Part shown: one piece after another, positions 21,616-31,094 of the stretch | How positions within the stretch are numbered: the stretch's first letter is position 1 | How the letters are laid out: every line of letters starts with the position of its first letter | Assembly (NCBI GenBank): GCA_947258705.1 | Contig: CAMYJA010000007.1 | Location: 12,074 to 76,073, forward strand | Direction: 5' to 3' | Origin: an uncultured Hyphomicrobiaceae bacterium | GTDB lineage: Bacteria > Pseudomonadota > Alphaproteobacteria > Rhizobiales > CAMYJA01 | Length of the DNA stretch: 64,000 nucleotides | Position numbers and translations under genes: made by a program | The notes under the pieces: model-generated | The model's input: only the letters and a program-made list of their open reading frames with translations | The model's database searches: none | What the model was told of the DNA's origin: nothing

Positions 21616-23094
21616 TCACTCGCCCAGGTCGAGCTTTTCGCGCAGCAGCGCATTCACCATGCCGGGATTGGCCTTGCCCTTGGTTTTCTGCATGACCTGG
21701 CCGACAAACCAGCCGATGGCCTTCGGCTTGTCCCGGACTTCTTCGACCTGTTTCGGATTGGCCTTGATGATCTCGTCGATAATGGCCTCGATCTCGCCCG
21801 AGTCCGAGACCTGCATCAAGCCGCGGGCCTTGACGATTTCCGCCGGGTCGCCCCCCTCCTCCATGATGATTTCAAGCACGTCCTTGGCGATTTTTCCCGA
21901 AATCGTACCGTTGGAAATGAGGTCGATTATGCCGCCGAGCTGATCTGCCGTCACCCCGGCCTCCGCTATGGCGACGCCTTTCGCATTGGCATGGGCGGAA
22001 AGGTCGCCCATCACCCAGTTGACCGCCAGCTTGGCATCGCGTCCATTGGCGACTTTTTCGAAAAAATCGGCATTGGCGCGGCTGGCCACAAGAATATTGG
22101 CGTCATAGGCCGACAGGCCGTATTCGCTCATGAGGCGGTCTTTCTTCTGGTCGGGAAGCTCTGGCAGGTGTTTGGCGAGCTCCTCGATATATTCATCGTC
22201 GATTTCGAGCGGCAGAAGATCGGGGCATGGAAAATAGCGGTAGTCATGGGCTTCTTCCTTTGAGCGCATGGCGCGCGTCTTGCCGGTTTTGGGATCGAAC
22301 AGCCGCGTTTCCTGATGAATTTCGCCGCCATCCTCGAGAATGTCGACCTGGCGCACGGCCTCATGTTCGATCGTCTGGCCGATAAAGCGGATGGAGTTGA
22401 CGTTCTTCGTCTCTGTGCGGATGCCCAGCGCCTCGCCCGGCCGTCTTACCGATACGTTGACGTCGGCCCGCATGGATCCCTCTTCCATATTGCCGTCGCA
22501 GGTACCCAGATAGCGCAGGATGGTGCGCAGCTTGGTGACATAGGCGCGGGCCTGCTCGGCGGAGCGCATGTCGGGTTTGGAGACGATTTCCATGAGCGCC
22601 ACGCCGGAGCGGTTCAGGTCGACGAAGGAAAAATCGGGGTGCTGATCGTGCAGGCTTTTTCCCGCATCCTGCTCGAGATGCAGCCGTTCGATGCCGATGG
22701 TTATGGTCGATCCGTCCTTCATGTCGAGCAGAACCTCGCCCTCGCCGACGATGGGCTTGTCGAACTGGGAGATCTGGTAGCCCTGGGGCAGATCGGGATA
22801 GAAGTAGTTTTTGCGGGCGAAGACGGAAACATGGTTGATTTCGGCCTTGAGGCCGAGCCCGGTGCGGACGGCCTGTGCGACGCATTCCTCGTTGATCACC
22901 GGCAGCATACCCGGCATGGCCGCATCCACCAGAGAGACGTGAGCGTTCGGCTCGCCGCCGAATTCGGTCGACGCGCCCGAGAAAAGTTTCGACTTCGATG
23001 TGACCTGGGCATGAACCTCGAGGCCGATGACCACTTCCCAGTCGCCGGTGGCGCCCTCAATGAGATTCTTGTTGTCAACCACTGCCGTTCCCAT
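21616..23094 (-). CDS. gatB: Asp/Glu-tRNA amidotransferase subunit B
   Basis: [48 protein letters not shown]; full length with C-terminal GatB/YqeY domain. Confidence 0.95.
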   Translation of the reverse strand: MGTAVVDNKNLIEGATGDWEVVIGLEVHAQVTSKSKLFSGASTEFGGEPNAHVSLVDAAMPGMLPVINEECVAQAVRTGLGLKAEINHVSVFARKNYFYPDLPQGYQISQFDKPIVGEGEVLLDMKDGSTITIGIERLHLEQDAGKSLHDQHPDFSFVDLNRSGVALMEIVSKPDMRSAEQARAYVTKLRTILRYLGTCDGNMEEGSMRADVNVSVRRPGEALGIRTETKNVNSIRFIGQTIEHEAVRQVDILEDGGEIHQETRLFDPKTGKTRAMRSKEEAHDYRYFPCPDLLPLEIDDEYIEELAKHLPELPDQKKDRLMSEYGLSAYDANILVASRANADFFEKVANGRDAKLAVNWVMGDLSAHANAKGVAIAEAGVTADQLGGIIDLISNGTISGKIAKDVLEIIMEEGGDPAEIVKARGLMQVSDSGEIEAIIDEIIKANPKQVEEVRDKPKAIGWFVGQVMQKTKGKANPGMVNALLREKLDLGE

Positions 23095-23258
23095 GGTTCA
23101 AGCTCCGGTGTGAATTTTGTTGGAAATTTGATACTGGTTAACCCACCAGGGCCGCGCCCGCAAGTTTCAAAATAGTGAATCAATTATCGAATAAAATCAC
23201 AGCCGAAGTGTTAGCAAAATGTCTGTCGCTCCGTTCACTAATCGATTTGGGAACTTTT

Positions 23259-24416
23259 ATGCACGCAAGCCTTTTTCCACTCCTTCTCATTGCCATTTTC
23301 ATGTCGAATGCCGCGCCCGGGACAGCCCTGGCCGACGATCAGAGCGACTGCGCAAGCGCCGAACCGAAGATGAGCATCAAGAGCTGCACCCGCATCATCG
23401 AGCGTGATCAAGTGTCGGGACATTTGTCAGGCCCGGAGCTATCGAAGGCTCACAATAAACGAGGTCGAGCCTATGAAAAACTGGGCGCCAGGAGAAAGGC
23501 CTTGGCCGATTATAAGAGGGCGGTTTCCCTCGATCAAAAGAATGTCCAGGCCTTGAGCGATCTGGGTAATCACTGGCGCAGCCGCGGAAAGCTCGAAAAG
23601 GCGCTGATGAATATCAACAGGGCGCTTGCACTCGAACCGAATTTCGCGGAGGCCTATTTGAACCGCGGCAAGCTACACTCGAGAAAAGGCGCGTATGACA
23701 AAGCCTTCGCAGATTTTGATAAGGCCCTCACGCTCGATCCGAAAATGTCTGAGGCGTTTTCTCATCGCGGGATGGCCTTTTACAATAAACGTCAATTTGA
23801 CAATGCTCTGGCCGACTTTAGCGCTGCGCTTGCGATAAATCCGAACGCAGCCGCCGTCTATAAGCACCGAGCTCTCATCTATCTGAAATTGGGAAAAAAC
23901 CGCAAAGCCATCAGGGATTTTGATAAATCCATCGCATTGGATCCGTTGAAATATTTAGTTCATCTCTTTCGCGGCGAGACATATTTGAAAATTGGCGAGT
24001 TTGACAAGGCCATCATCGATTTCACCTCCACGTTGGCGCTCAGTATCAATTCCGCTGCGGATGGTGCGGCCTATGGCCTTCGCGGCAGAGCCTACCGCAA
24101 AAAGGGCTTGTTGCTGCAGGCTGCCATCGATCTGGAAAGGGCGCTTGGTAAGGCAAGGACATATACCGACGAAGACTACATCCTTGCCGCCCAGGCGTGG
24201 AAGGACGCAGGAAAACCCCAACGCGGATTGCGTCACGCTAAAACCGCCACCAGTCTTTATCCCAAATCCGCCAAGGCCTGGGAAACTCTGGGGTCCCTTC
24301 AGGAAGCCCTGGGGAAGACGGACGAAGCCATCAAAGCCTACCGAAAGGCCTTGGCGCTCGACCCCAAACATGAGGCAGGCCGGGATCACCTGAAACGCCT
24401 CGATGCGCTGCCGTGA
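23259..24416 (+). CDS. secreted TPR repeat protein
   Basis: Signal peptide MHASLFPLLLIAIFMSNAAPGTALA; many TPR units (e.g. AEAYLNRGKLHSRKGAYDKAFADFDKALTLDP). Confidence 0.82.
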   Translation: MHASLFPLLLIAIFMSNAAPGTALADDQSDCASAEPKMSIKSCTRIIERDQVSGHLSGPELSKAHNKRGRAYEKLGARRKALADYKRAVSLDQKNVQALSDLGNHWRSRGKLEKALMNINRALALEPNFAEAYLNRGKLHSRKGAYDKAFADFDKALTLDPKMSEAFSHRGMAFYNKRQFDNALADFSAALAINPNAAAVYKHRALIYLKLGKNRKAIRDFDKSIALDPLKYLVHLFRGETYLKIGEFDKAIIDFTSTLALSINSAADGAAYGLRGRAYRKKGLLLQAAIDLERALGKARTYTDEDYILAAQAWKDAGKPQRGLRHAKTATSLYPKSAKAWETLGSLQEALGKTDEAIKAYRKALALDPKHEAGRDHLKRLDALP

Positions 24417-24510
24417 GCGGCTGAACGTCAGATGAATGTCCGGTTCAGCTTGCGCTCAAATCCGATCTTTATGATGCAGTTACCATTCATTGGATTTGAG
24501 GAGAAATGTC

Positions 24511-24855
24511 ATGAACAAATTATTGCTCGGCGCCACGGCGGCTTTGTTCCTTTTTCTCAATGCAGGTGCGGCCCAGGCCCATAGAGGTCCGGGCTTCGAT
24601 TGCTCGACCGCCCGGAACGCCACCGAAATTTCCATTTGCGAAAGCAGACGGCTCAGCCGTCTCGACCGCCGGCTCACCTATTGGTATGGCCGCGCCAAGG
24701 AGCGGGCACGTTATTTCGATCAGACGAGATGGCTGCGCCAGGAGCAACGCGCCTGGCTGCGCGCACGCAACGCCTGCGGCTGGCGACGTTTCTGCATCGC
24801 GCGAAAGTACCGTCAGCGCATTCGCGTTCTGCGTAATTATTATGAGCATGTCTAG
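24511..24855 (+). CDS. LprI-like (DUF1311-type) secreted protein
   Basis: Signal peptide, FDCSTARNATEISICESRRLSRLDRRLTYWY...WLRQEQRAWLRARNAC. Confidence 0.75.
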   Translation: MNKLLLGATAALFLFLNAGAAQAHRGPGFDCSTARNATEISICESRRLSRLDRRLTYWYGRAKERARYFDQTRWLRQEQRAWLRARNACGWRRFCIARKYRQRIRVLRNYYEHV

Positions 24856-24907
24856 CGTCCAATAGCACCCAGGTTACCCGCAACCTGTCTCCATCAGTCG
24901 CGGGCTG

Positions 24908-25037
24908 CAGCCGGCCGGTTGGGATATAATATTTAAATATATATTTCAGCCGGCCGGATCTTTGTCGCGCAACGACTGTTTCGTTGCGAGACCGAAGCCG
25001 GGCGATCAATCGCTTGTGACAAGTGACTTGTCACAAG
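24908..25037. repeat. cluster of inverted/direct repeats in a convergent intergenic region
   Basis: CAGCCGGCCGG direct repeat (24908-24918, 24947-24957); CGCAACGA-ctgtt-TCGTTGCG (24968-24988); CTTGTGACAAGT-g-ACTTGTCACAAG (25013-25037). Confidence 0.8.
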
Positions 25038-25047
25038 TCACTCGAGA

Positions 25048-26019
25048 CTAGTCGTCGCTCTTGAGACTGAGAAGCTTGACCGCACCCGAGGAGACGGCTC
25101 CGGTGATGACGCAGGGCACGGCGATTTCGGGGTGACCGAGGACGCCCGCGGCCACACACCCCACCGAAAGAAGCGTGGAACCAACGGTATTTGCGAAGGC
25201 CCATTTCGACCGTTGAAACGGTGTTTTCGCCTTTGCGGTCGAGATGACCTTGACGGCCTCCTTGCGCAGTTTATCGGCTTCGAAATTTTCGGCCGCAGCC
25301 ACGACCTCCTTTAAGGGCTTGCGCAGTTTTTTCGGGTGATGATCGACTTCAGCACGGTAGATGCGGAGCAGTCCGCGGTCGCGTTCGGCATTTGCCGCCA
25401 GCGTCCATTTGGCCATGTGCCCCGCGGTTATTTTTTCGAGGTCGGTTTCATCGCGCGTCCATGGCAGCGCCTGCATGATGCGCAGGACCGGCTCGGAATA
25501 GCCGGTGGCGACATAATATCCCCACAGGGTGTCGATGATGGTTGGGTCGCTGTCGAGGGCGACTTCGAGCAGCGTCTTTTTCTCGTCTTTCAGATATTGG
25601 CCGATCAGCGCCTTGCGGGCGGGCATGCGCTCGCTCATCTCTGTCAGGAGCGCATGCCATTCGGGCAGTCCGGAATAGGCGATGGCCTTGATGATAACCG
25701 CCTGTTCCTTGGGCGGCATGGGGAACATTTCTTTGATCAGCTTTTTCGATTGCACCTGATTGAAACCGATGACACCGGCGATGAAACCGACATAGGTGCC
25801 GGCTTTCTCCTGATTTTCAAGGAGGCCGAAATCTCGCATGGCATGAACCGCACCGGGCATCAGCTCCGGTTCGGGATTATCGCGGTAATCGTTAATCCAT
25901 CTCTGCAAATGGCGCTGGCTTTTAAAGCCGTGATCCCGCGCGTCCCCTGTGGACGCGATTGCCGATAGCGAGTAACCGGCAAAAATGAGTGCAAGCGTTG
26001 CGCAAATTGTCTTGATCAT
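25048..26019 (-). CDS. secreted/membrane hypothetical protein
   Basis: Signal MIKTICATLALIFAGYSLSAIA; no recognised domain; C-terminal hydrophobic segments. Confidence 0.6.
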   Translation of the reverse strand: MIKTICATLALIFAGYSLSAIASTGDARDHGFKSQRHLQRWINDYRDNPEPELMPGAVHAMRDFGLLENQEKAGTYVGFIAGVIGFNQVQSKKLIKEMFPMPPKEQAVIIKAIAYSGLPEWHALLTEMSERMPARKALIGQYLKDEKKTLLEVALDSDPTIIDTLWGYYVATGYSEPVLRIMQALPWTRDETDLEKITAGHMAKWTLAANAERDRGLLRIYRAEVDHHPKKLRKPLKEVVAAAENFEADKLRKEAVKVISTAKAKTPFQRSKWAFANTVGSTLLSVGCVAAGVLGHPEIAVPCVITGAVSSGAVKLLSLKSDD

Positions 26020-26186
26020 TTTGTCCTCGGCGTTTCCCCAGCTGGCATATCCCAATAGACAAAAACCGCCGCTCCCGATGATCCGATCGAAAGCGCGCCT
26101 TTTTGTCTTCGCCCATTTCGACATGGGCTTGCGTCAATTTCATGGCGAAGTGCAGGGTCGGTGGGGCTGGGTGTTCTAAAGCGGCG

Positions 26187-26947
26187 CTAAAGCCTCTGCT
26201 CGATCCAGGTTAGAATTTTGCCGATCACTTGGCGTTCGATACCTAAAAAGCCGTGGGGCGAACTGCCGCCACAATGCCTGCCCGATTTTTTCCTGCTGGA
26301 GAAAACAACAAGTCCGGCTTTCAGCCGCTTGGCGATGGGTTTGACGCGGCCGAGCGGTGTGGTCACGCATTTATCACCGTCATTGTGAACGAAAAGCATC
26401 GGCTTGCCGATCTTGCTCAATGGGAGGTCTGTGATGATTTTGCCCTTTTTATTGGGCTTCGTAATCGAGGCTGTTAGCACCACAGCCTTTATCGAGCCGC
26501 TATTACGATCACGGGCTTGCCGTTAAGGGCGTTGAGTTTGCGCGCGACTTTGGCTAGATCTTTGGCATGCTCGGTGGATGCCCTGAAGCCTCCCAGAAGG
26601 CCGTTGCCACCTCGCCGGTCCAGCGGGGCGTCGACGAGGGCCGTGAGAAATCCGGCACTGACAAACAGATCGCGCGTGCGAACCAGAAAATTGTCTGTCT
26701 TCTTTTTTAACTGTCCCTTTCCGGAGATTTTGAGAATGCCCTTGCCGCCAACCAGGAGCATGATGTTCGCTCTTGCACTCCCCGGATCGCCGGTGAGCAA
26801 TGTCCTCAGTTTTGCACCGCTCTGGGACCTTACCTGCAATACGTTGTCGGCCAGGGCATAGGCGGGCAAATGCGCTGTGATGGCCAACAGCAGAAAAGTG
26901 ACTGGAAAAAGAGGTGAGTTTCGTGACGGAGCCGGCATGACAAACAC
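26187..26947 (-). pseudogene. alpha/beta hydrolase remnant, interrupted
   Basis: Two adjacent minus-strand ORFs (26489..26947, 26187..26483) read as N- and C-halves of one alpha/beta hydrolase; GxSxG missing at the break; downstream HNDGDKC and SPHGFLGIE retained. Confidence 0.65.
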
Positions 26948-27117
26948 CTTGCTGTCAGAGCTTTAAGAAGAAGGTGTTTTGACCCTATCTCCGACCGCAG
27001 GTCCGATCAAGACGGAGAAATTCTCGATCACCTGAATGGACCGCGTATACCGGGATGCATTTCGGGCGCGCCAGAACCCTGACGCGCCCGATATTTCCAT
27101 TATGCTGCGGGATTACC

Positions 27118-27558
27118 TTATGATGCAGGACTGCCTTCGTCCGGGCGCGGCTCCCTGCCGTTTTCCTCGCGCTTTTTGCGCATGCGTTCGGACATGAACG
27201 TGTCGAACTCCTGCTGGTCCTTGGCCCGGCGCAGCTGATCGAGAAATTTGCTGAATTCAAGCTGGTCTTCTTCGAGCTGTTTCAAGGTTGCGTCGCGATA
27301 TTCGTCAAACGCCCGGTTGCCCGACGATCGCCTGCGTCCGCTGCCATGCCCTGCCCAGCTTCTGTAGTGCGAACGGCCACGTTTCATACTGCAATTCATT
27401 TGTCCACTCCATAAAAGATAAGCCAGAATCGCCAGCCCGATCGGCCAGAAAATGATAAAACCGCCCAACATCAGTGCAATGCGGACGCCTTTCGGCAATT
27501 CGTCAAAACGATCAATCAGATCGGAGAACCAATCCATCGATGACGTTCGGGATGTCAT
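27118..27558 (-). CDS. DUF2852 domain protein
   Basis: LPKGVRIALMLGGFIIFWPIGLAILAYLLWSGQM and C-terminal charged helix. Confidence 0.75.
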   Translation of the reverse strand: MTSRTSSMDWFSDLIDRFDELPKGVRIALMLGGFIIFWPIGLAILAYLLWSGQMNCSMKRGRSHYRSWAGHGSGRRRSSGNRAFDEYRDATLKQLEEDQLEFSKFLDQLRRAKDQQEFDTFMSERMRKKREENGREPRPDEGSPAS

Positions 27559-27619
27559 GTTGTTTTTCCTTTCCTCTCATAAGGGAACATCTTTTCCGAT
27601 CAGGCGTCCCCAAGCGTTA

Positions 27620-27638
27620 ATGTAAATGACATTTACAT
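27620..27638. promoter_or_regulatory. palindrome, candidate TetR operator
   Basis: ATGTAAAT-GAC-ATTTACAT, 8-bp perfect arms, upstream of the DUF2852 gene. Confidence 0.6.
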
Positions 27639-27692
27639 AGTTGGGTATTCGGATATTTCATTTCAAGAGGCTTCGCGCCCGATATCACGCAC

Positions 27693-27720
27693 AGGCTAGG
27701 CTAGCCTAGGCTAGCCTAGG
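27693..27720. repeat. CTAG-rich self-complementary repeat
   Basis: AGGCTAGGCTAGCCTAGGCTAGCCTAGG; five CTAG tetranucleotides in 28 bp; overlaps the TetR stop codon. Confidence 0.85.
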
Positions 27721-28366
27721 GCTTGTCCGCCGGGGGAACCTCGATACCGAGACCTTTCAGATAGATCTCTATGCCCGTATCAAAAAGGCTTTTCATGTCT
27801 CCCTTTATCCGTTTATCGGGTCCATGTTCCGAAGTGGCGAACAATGTCGCCATGCCATGGGAGAGCGCCCAGACATGGGCTCCGAGCACTTGAGGAGAAA
27901 TCGGCCTGCCGTCGGGAAGCGTTCCACCCAGCGCGGTGGCGGCGGTGATGAGAATGGAAAAGGCTTTGTCGGCAGCCGTTTTCAAATCCTTTGCTTCATC
28001 GCCCGCGAGACCAGCCTCGAACATGGCGATATAGCTGGCACGCTCATAGCGTGCAAAATCGAGATATATATCCCCCATGCGTCTGAATGCGGTAACGGGA
28101 TCCGGGGTGCCCTCGTTCCACGCCTGCTCCAGCCTTGAGCCGAAACGCTCATAGCCGGTGCGCGCCACTTCCGCCAAAAGCGCCTCTCTGTTGGCAAAAT
28201 GCCTGTAGGGCGCGGCCGGACTGACACCGGCCAGGCTGGCAGCCTCGACAAGCGTGAAGCCATGCGGGCCTCTCTCGATAATCAGCCGGTGGGCAACATC
28301 GATCAATGCCGCCTTGAGATTGCCGTGATGGTAGGACCGTCTCGGCTTGTGTTTTTCCTCTGCCAT
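27716..28366 (-). CDS. TetR/AcrR family regulator
   Basis: RRSYHHGNLKAALIDVAHRLIIERGPHGFTLVEAASLAGVSPAAPYRHFANREALLAEV. Confidence 0.9.
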   Translation of the reverse strand: MAEEKHKPRRSYHHGNLKAALIDVAHRLIIERGPHGFTLVEAASLAGVSPAAPYRHFANREALLAEVARTGYERFGSRLEQAWNEGTPDPVTAFRRMGDIYLDFARYERASYIAMFEAGLAGDEAKDLKTAADKAFSILITAATALGGTLPDGRPISPQVLGAHVWALSHGMATLFATSEHGPDKRIKGDMKSLFDTGIEIYLKGLGIEVPPADKP

Positions 28367-28383
28367 GTAAATGCTATTAACAT
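28365..28383. promoter_or_regulatory. imperfect palindrome, candidate TetR auto-operator
   Basis: ATGTAAAT-GCT-ATTAACAT; matches the 27620..27638 palindrome at 16 of 19 positions and covers the TetR start codon. Confidence 0.55.
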
Positions 28384-28406
28384 AAGGGCGGCGCCATTTA
28401 AAACAT

Positions 28407-28436
28407 CATCTCGTGAAAACTCCATCTCGTGAAAAC
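28407..28436. repeat. 14-bp direct repeat, 16-bp period
   Basis: CATCTCGTGAAAAC at 28407-28420 and 28423-28436. Confidence 0.7.
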
Positions 28437-28585
28437 ATCATCGCGACAGGAGTGAAGGCAGGTGTTTCGTCGGGAGTATAATCCGGGCGAGAAATGATGT
28501 GCCATTTGCCATGGTCTTGCACGCCTTCCGTCCCTGGGCCGGATTCGCCAAGGCCATGTGTCCGACCCGTGGCCCGTCCCTGGAA

Positions 28586-28903
28586 TTAATCGTCCTTGGA
28601 ACGGCCGTTCTCTCCGAGCTTGGTTTCCTCATATTGGATGAACCATCCGATCATTTGGCGCCAAAGCGCTTCGACAAGTTCGGGCGGCAGCCCGGTGTTT
28701 TCGGCACGGGCGCGAACCTTGTCGACAACCTGCTGTATGCGCCAGGGGACGGTTGCGTCGGCAGGGGTTTTCTTGAACTGCCAGGCGCGGTCGACATAGG
28801 TCAGCCGCTCCGCAATCAGGGCTACGAGTTCTTCGTCGATCCGGTCGATCTCTATGCGGACCTGATCCATGTTTTTACATTCTTCGGGGCGGACCTTGCT
28901 CAT
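28586..28903 (-). CDS. chorismate mutase (AroQ-type)
   Basis: [34 protein letters not shown]...[22 protein letters not shown] overlap with gatA stop. Confidence 0.85.
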   Translation of the reverse strand: MSKVRPEECKNMDQVRIEIDRIDEELVALIAERLTYVDRAWQFKKTPADATVPWRIQQVVDKVRARAENTGLPPELVEALWRQMIGWFIQYEETKLGENGRSKDD

Positions 28904-30477
28904 GACTTTTTGCCCTTCTTCTTTTTGCTCGCAGACTTGGCGGCGGGCCTGGCAACCTTCCCAGCAGCGGGTGCATCGCTCCACCAGTTTTCTGGCGTCG
29001 GCGATCCCCCGCCGGCCTCTTCGATGACGCGCCCGGCGCGTAATATGGTTGCCTCGTCAAACGGCCTGCCAATGAGCTGGAGCCCGAGAGGCGTGCCTTC
29101 GCCGGACAGCCCCGCCGGCACGGACAGCCCCGGCAGGCCGGCCATATTGACCGTCACCGTGAATATGTCATTGAGATACATCTCGACCGGATCGGCCCCC
29201 TTTTCACCGATACCGAATGCCGGGCTCGGCGTGGTCGGCGCCAGCAGCACGTCAACCTTGTCGAAGGCCTGGTCGAAATCGCGCTTGATCAAGGTGCGGA
29301 TTTTCTGGGCTTTGAGGTAATAGGCGTCGTAATAGCCGGCAGACAGCACATATGTACCGATGAGAACGCGGCGCTTGACCTCGGCGCCAAATCCGGCGGC
29401 GCGGGTGTTTTCATACATGGAGACGATGTCGTCGCCTTCGACACGCAGGCCGTAGCGCACCCCGTCATAGCGGGCGAGATTGGAAGAGGCTTCGGCCGGA
29501 GCGATGATGTAATAGGCGGGCAGCGCATATTTGGTGTGCTTCAGGCTGACTTCCTGGATTTCAGCGCCCGCCGCCTTGAGCCAGTCGATGCCTTGCTGCC
29601 ACAAATCTTCGATTTCCCCGGACATGCCGTCGACGCGGTATTCCTTCGGGATGCCGACCTTGAGCCCCTTGACGCCCTTGGTGAGCGCCTTTTCGTAATC
29701 GGGCACTTTCAGATCGACACTGGTCGAGTCCTTGGGATCGTGTCCGGCCATGGCGCCAAGCATGATGGCGGCGTCCTCGACTGTTCGCGTGATCGGGCCT
29801 GCCTGATCGAGGGAAGACGCGAAGGCGACAATGCCCCAGCGCGAGCATCTGCCATAGGTCGGCTTGAGGCCGACCGTGCCGGTAAAGGCTGCGGGCTGAC
29901 GGATCGAACCGCCGGTGTCGGTCGCGGTTGCGCCGAGGCACAGATTGGCGGCAACCGCCGATGCGGAGCCCCCGGACGAGCCGCCCGGGACCAGCGGCGT
30001 CTCGTCGCCCTGGCGCCGCCACGGATTGATGCAGGGGCCAAAATCGCTGTTCTCATTAGACGAGCCCATGGCGAATTCGTCATTGTTCAGCTTGCCGAGC
30101 ATGACCGCGCCCGCGTCCCAGAGATTTTGCGTCACGGTCGATTCATAGGGCGGTACAAATCCGTCCAAAATATGCGAACACGCGGTGGTGCGAACATTAT
30201 TGGTGGCGAACAGATCCTTGATGCCGAGGGGAATGCCTTCGAGCTCGCCCGCGTCATTCTTGCTCTTGCCCTTGCCGCCCAGGCGCTTGTCGCTTTCCTT
30301 CGCCATTTCAAGTGCGCGGTCGGCAGTGGTCAGCACATAGGCATTGAGCGCCCCGTTGGCCGCTTCGATATTGGCGAGATGGGCCTCGGTCAGCTCATGG
30401 GCCGTGAAATCGCCCGCGCGCAGTCCGTTGCGCGCGTCCGCTATGGTCAGATTGGTGAGTTCCGATTGCTTGCTCAT
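28900..30477 (-). CDS. gatA: Asp/Glu-tRNA amidotransferase subunit A
   Basis: [48 protein letters not shown] amidase signature. Confidence 0.95.
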   Translation of the reverse strand: MSKQSELTNLTIADARNGLRAGDFTAHELTEAHLANIEAANGALNAYVLTTADRALEMAKESDKRLGGKGKSKNDAGELEGIPLGIKDLFATNNVRTTACSHILDGFVPPYESTVTQNLWDAGAVMLGKLNNDEFAMGSSNENSDFGPCINPWRRQGDETPLVPGGSSGGSASAVAANLCLGATATDTGGSIRQPAAFTGTVGLKPTYGRCSRWGIVAFASSLDQAGPITRTVEDAAIMLGAMAGHDPKDSTSVDLKVPDYEKALTKGVKGLKVGIPKEYRVDGMSGEIEDLWQQGIDWLKAAGAEIQEVSLKHTKYALPAYYIIAPAEASSNLARYDGVRYGLRVEGDDIVSMYENTRAAGFGAEVKRRVLIGTYVLSAGYYDAYYLKAQKIRTLIKRDFDQAFDKVDVLLAPTTPSPAFGIGEKGADPVEMYLNDIFTVTVNMAGLPGLSVPAGLSGEGTPLGLQLIGRPFDEATILRAGRVIEEAGGGSPTPENWWSDAPAAGKVARPAAKSASKKKKGKKS

Positions 30478-30502
30478 ATTCGCCTCTGCTTGACCTCGTG
30501 CC

Positions 30503-30790
30503 CTATTCGACCACTGTGGGGACCATGAAGAAATTGTCTTCCGACATGGGCGCGTTCTTGACGATTTTTTCCGGGTAGCCGCCATCCGTCACTTCATCGG
30601 CGCGTTTTTTCAGAGGTACCTCCTCGGCCGAGGACATGGGGTCGACGCCGTCGGTGTCGACCTCCTCCAACTGCTCGACCCATTTCAGAATGCCGGTGAG
30701 CTCGTCCTTGAGCGCCGTGGCCTCCTTGTCGGTTATCTTGATTCTCGCGAGATGTGCGATCTTGCGCACGAGTGCCTCATCGACCTGCAT
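30503..30790 (-). CDS. gatC: Asp/Glu-tRNA amidotransferase subunit C
   Basis: [48 protein letters not shown]. Confidence 0.93.
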   Translation of the reverse strand: MQVDEALVRKIAHLARIKITDKEATALKDELTGILKWVEQLEEVDTDGVDPMSSAEEVPLKKRADEVTDGGYPEKIVKNAPMSEDNFFMVPTVVE

Positions 30791-31047
30791 GGAAATAGCC
30801 TCATTGGGATTTGCAAATGTTTGCGATTGAGATGAACGGTCGTCCTGATTTGCTCATCTCATAGCGCCGGAGGGACGCAGGCGCAAGCGTGGGGGCAGGC
30901 TTGCTGTCACTTTAAATTGGGGCCGTCCCTACATCCACACTCAACGTCTTTCCCGCGAAGGGCATCCAGATGCAAGGAATCCAGTCGACCATCGCCTTGG
31001 TGAGCGGTATCAATTCAAACGATATGTCGCCCTTTTGTTAAAGTGAC

Positions 31048-31080
31048 ATGGGTCCCGGCCTCCGCCGGGATGACGGAGTG
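31048..31080. repeat. hairpin-bearing repeat-like intergenic sequence
   Basis: GTCCCGGCCTCCGCCGGGATGACGGAGTG; CCCGGC-CTCC-GCCGGG stem. Confidence 0.4.
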
Positions 31081-31094
31081 TGGTTGGTATTTAG

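Noticed and set aside
29536-30528. 330-aa plus-strand ORF
   Set aside because: Antisense to gatA; no domain signature.
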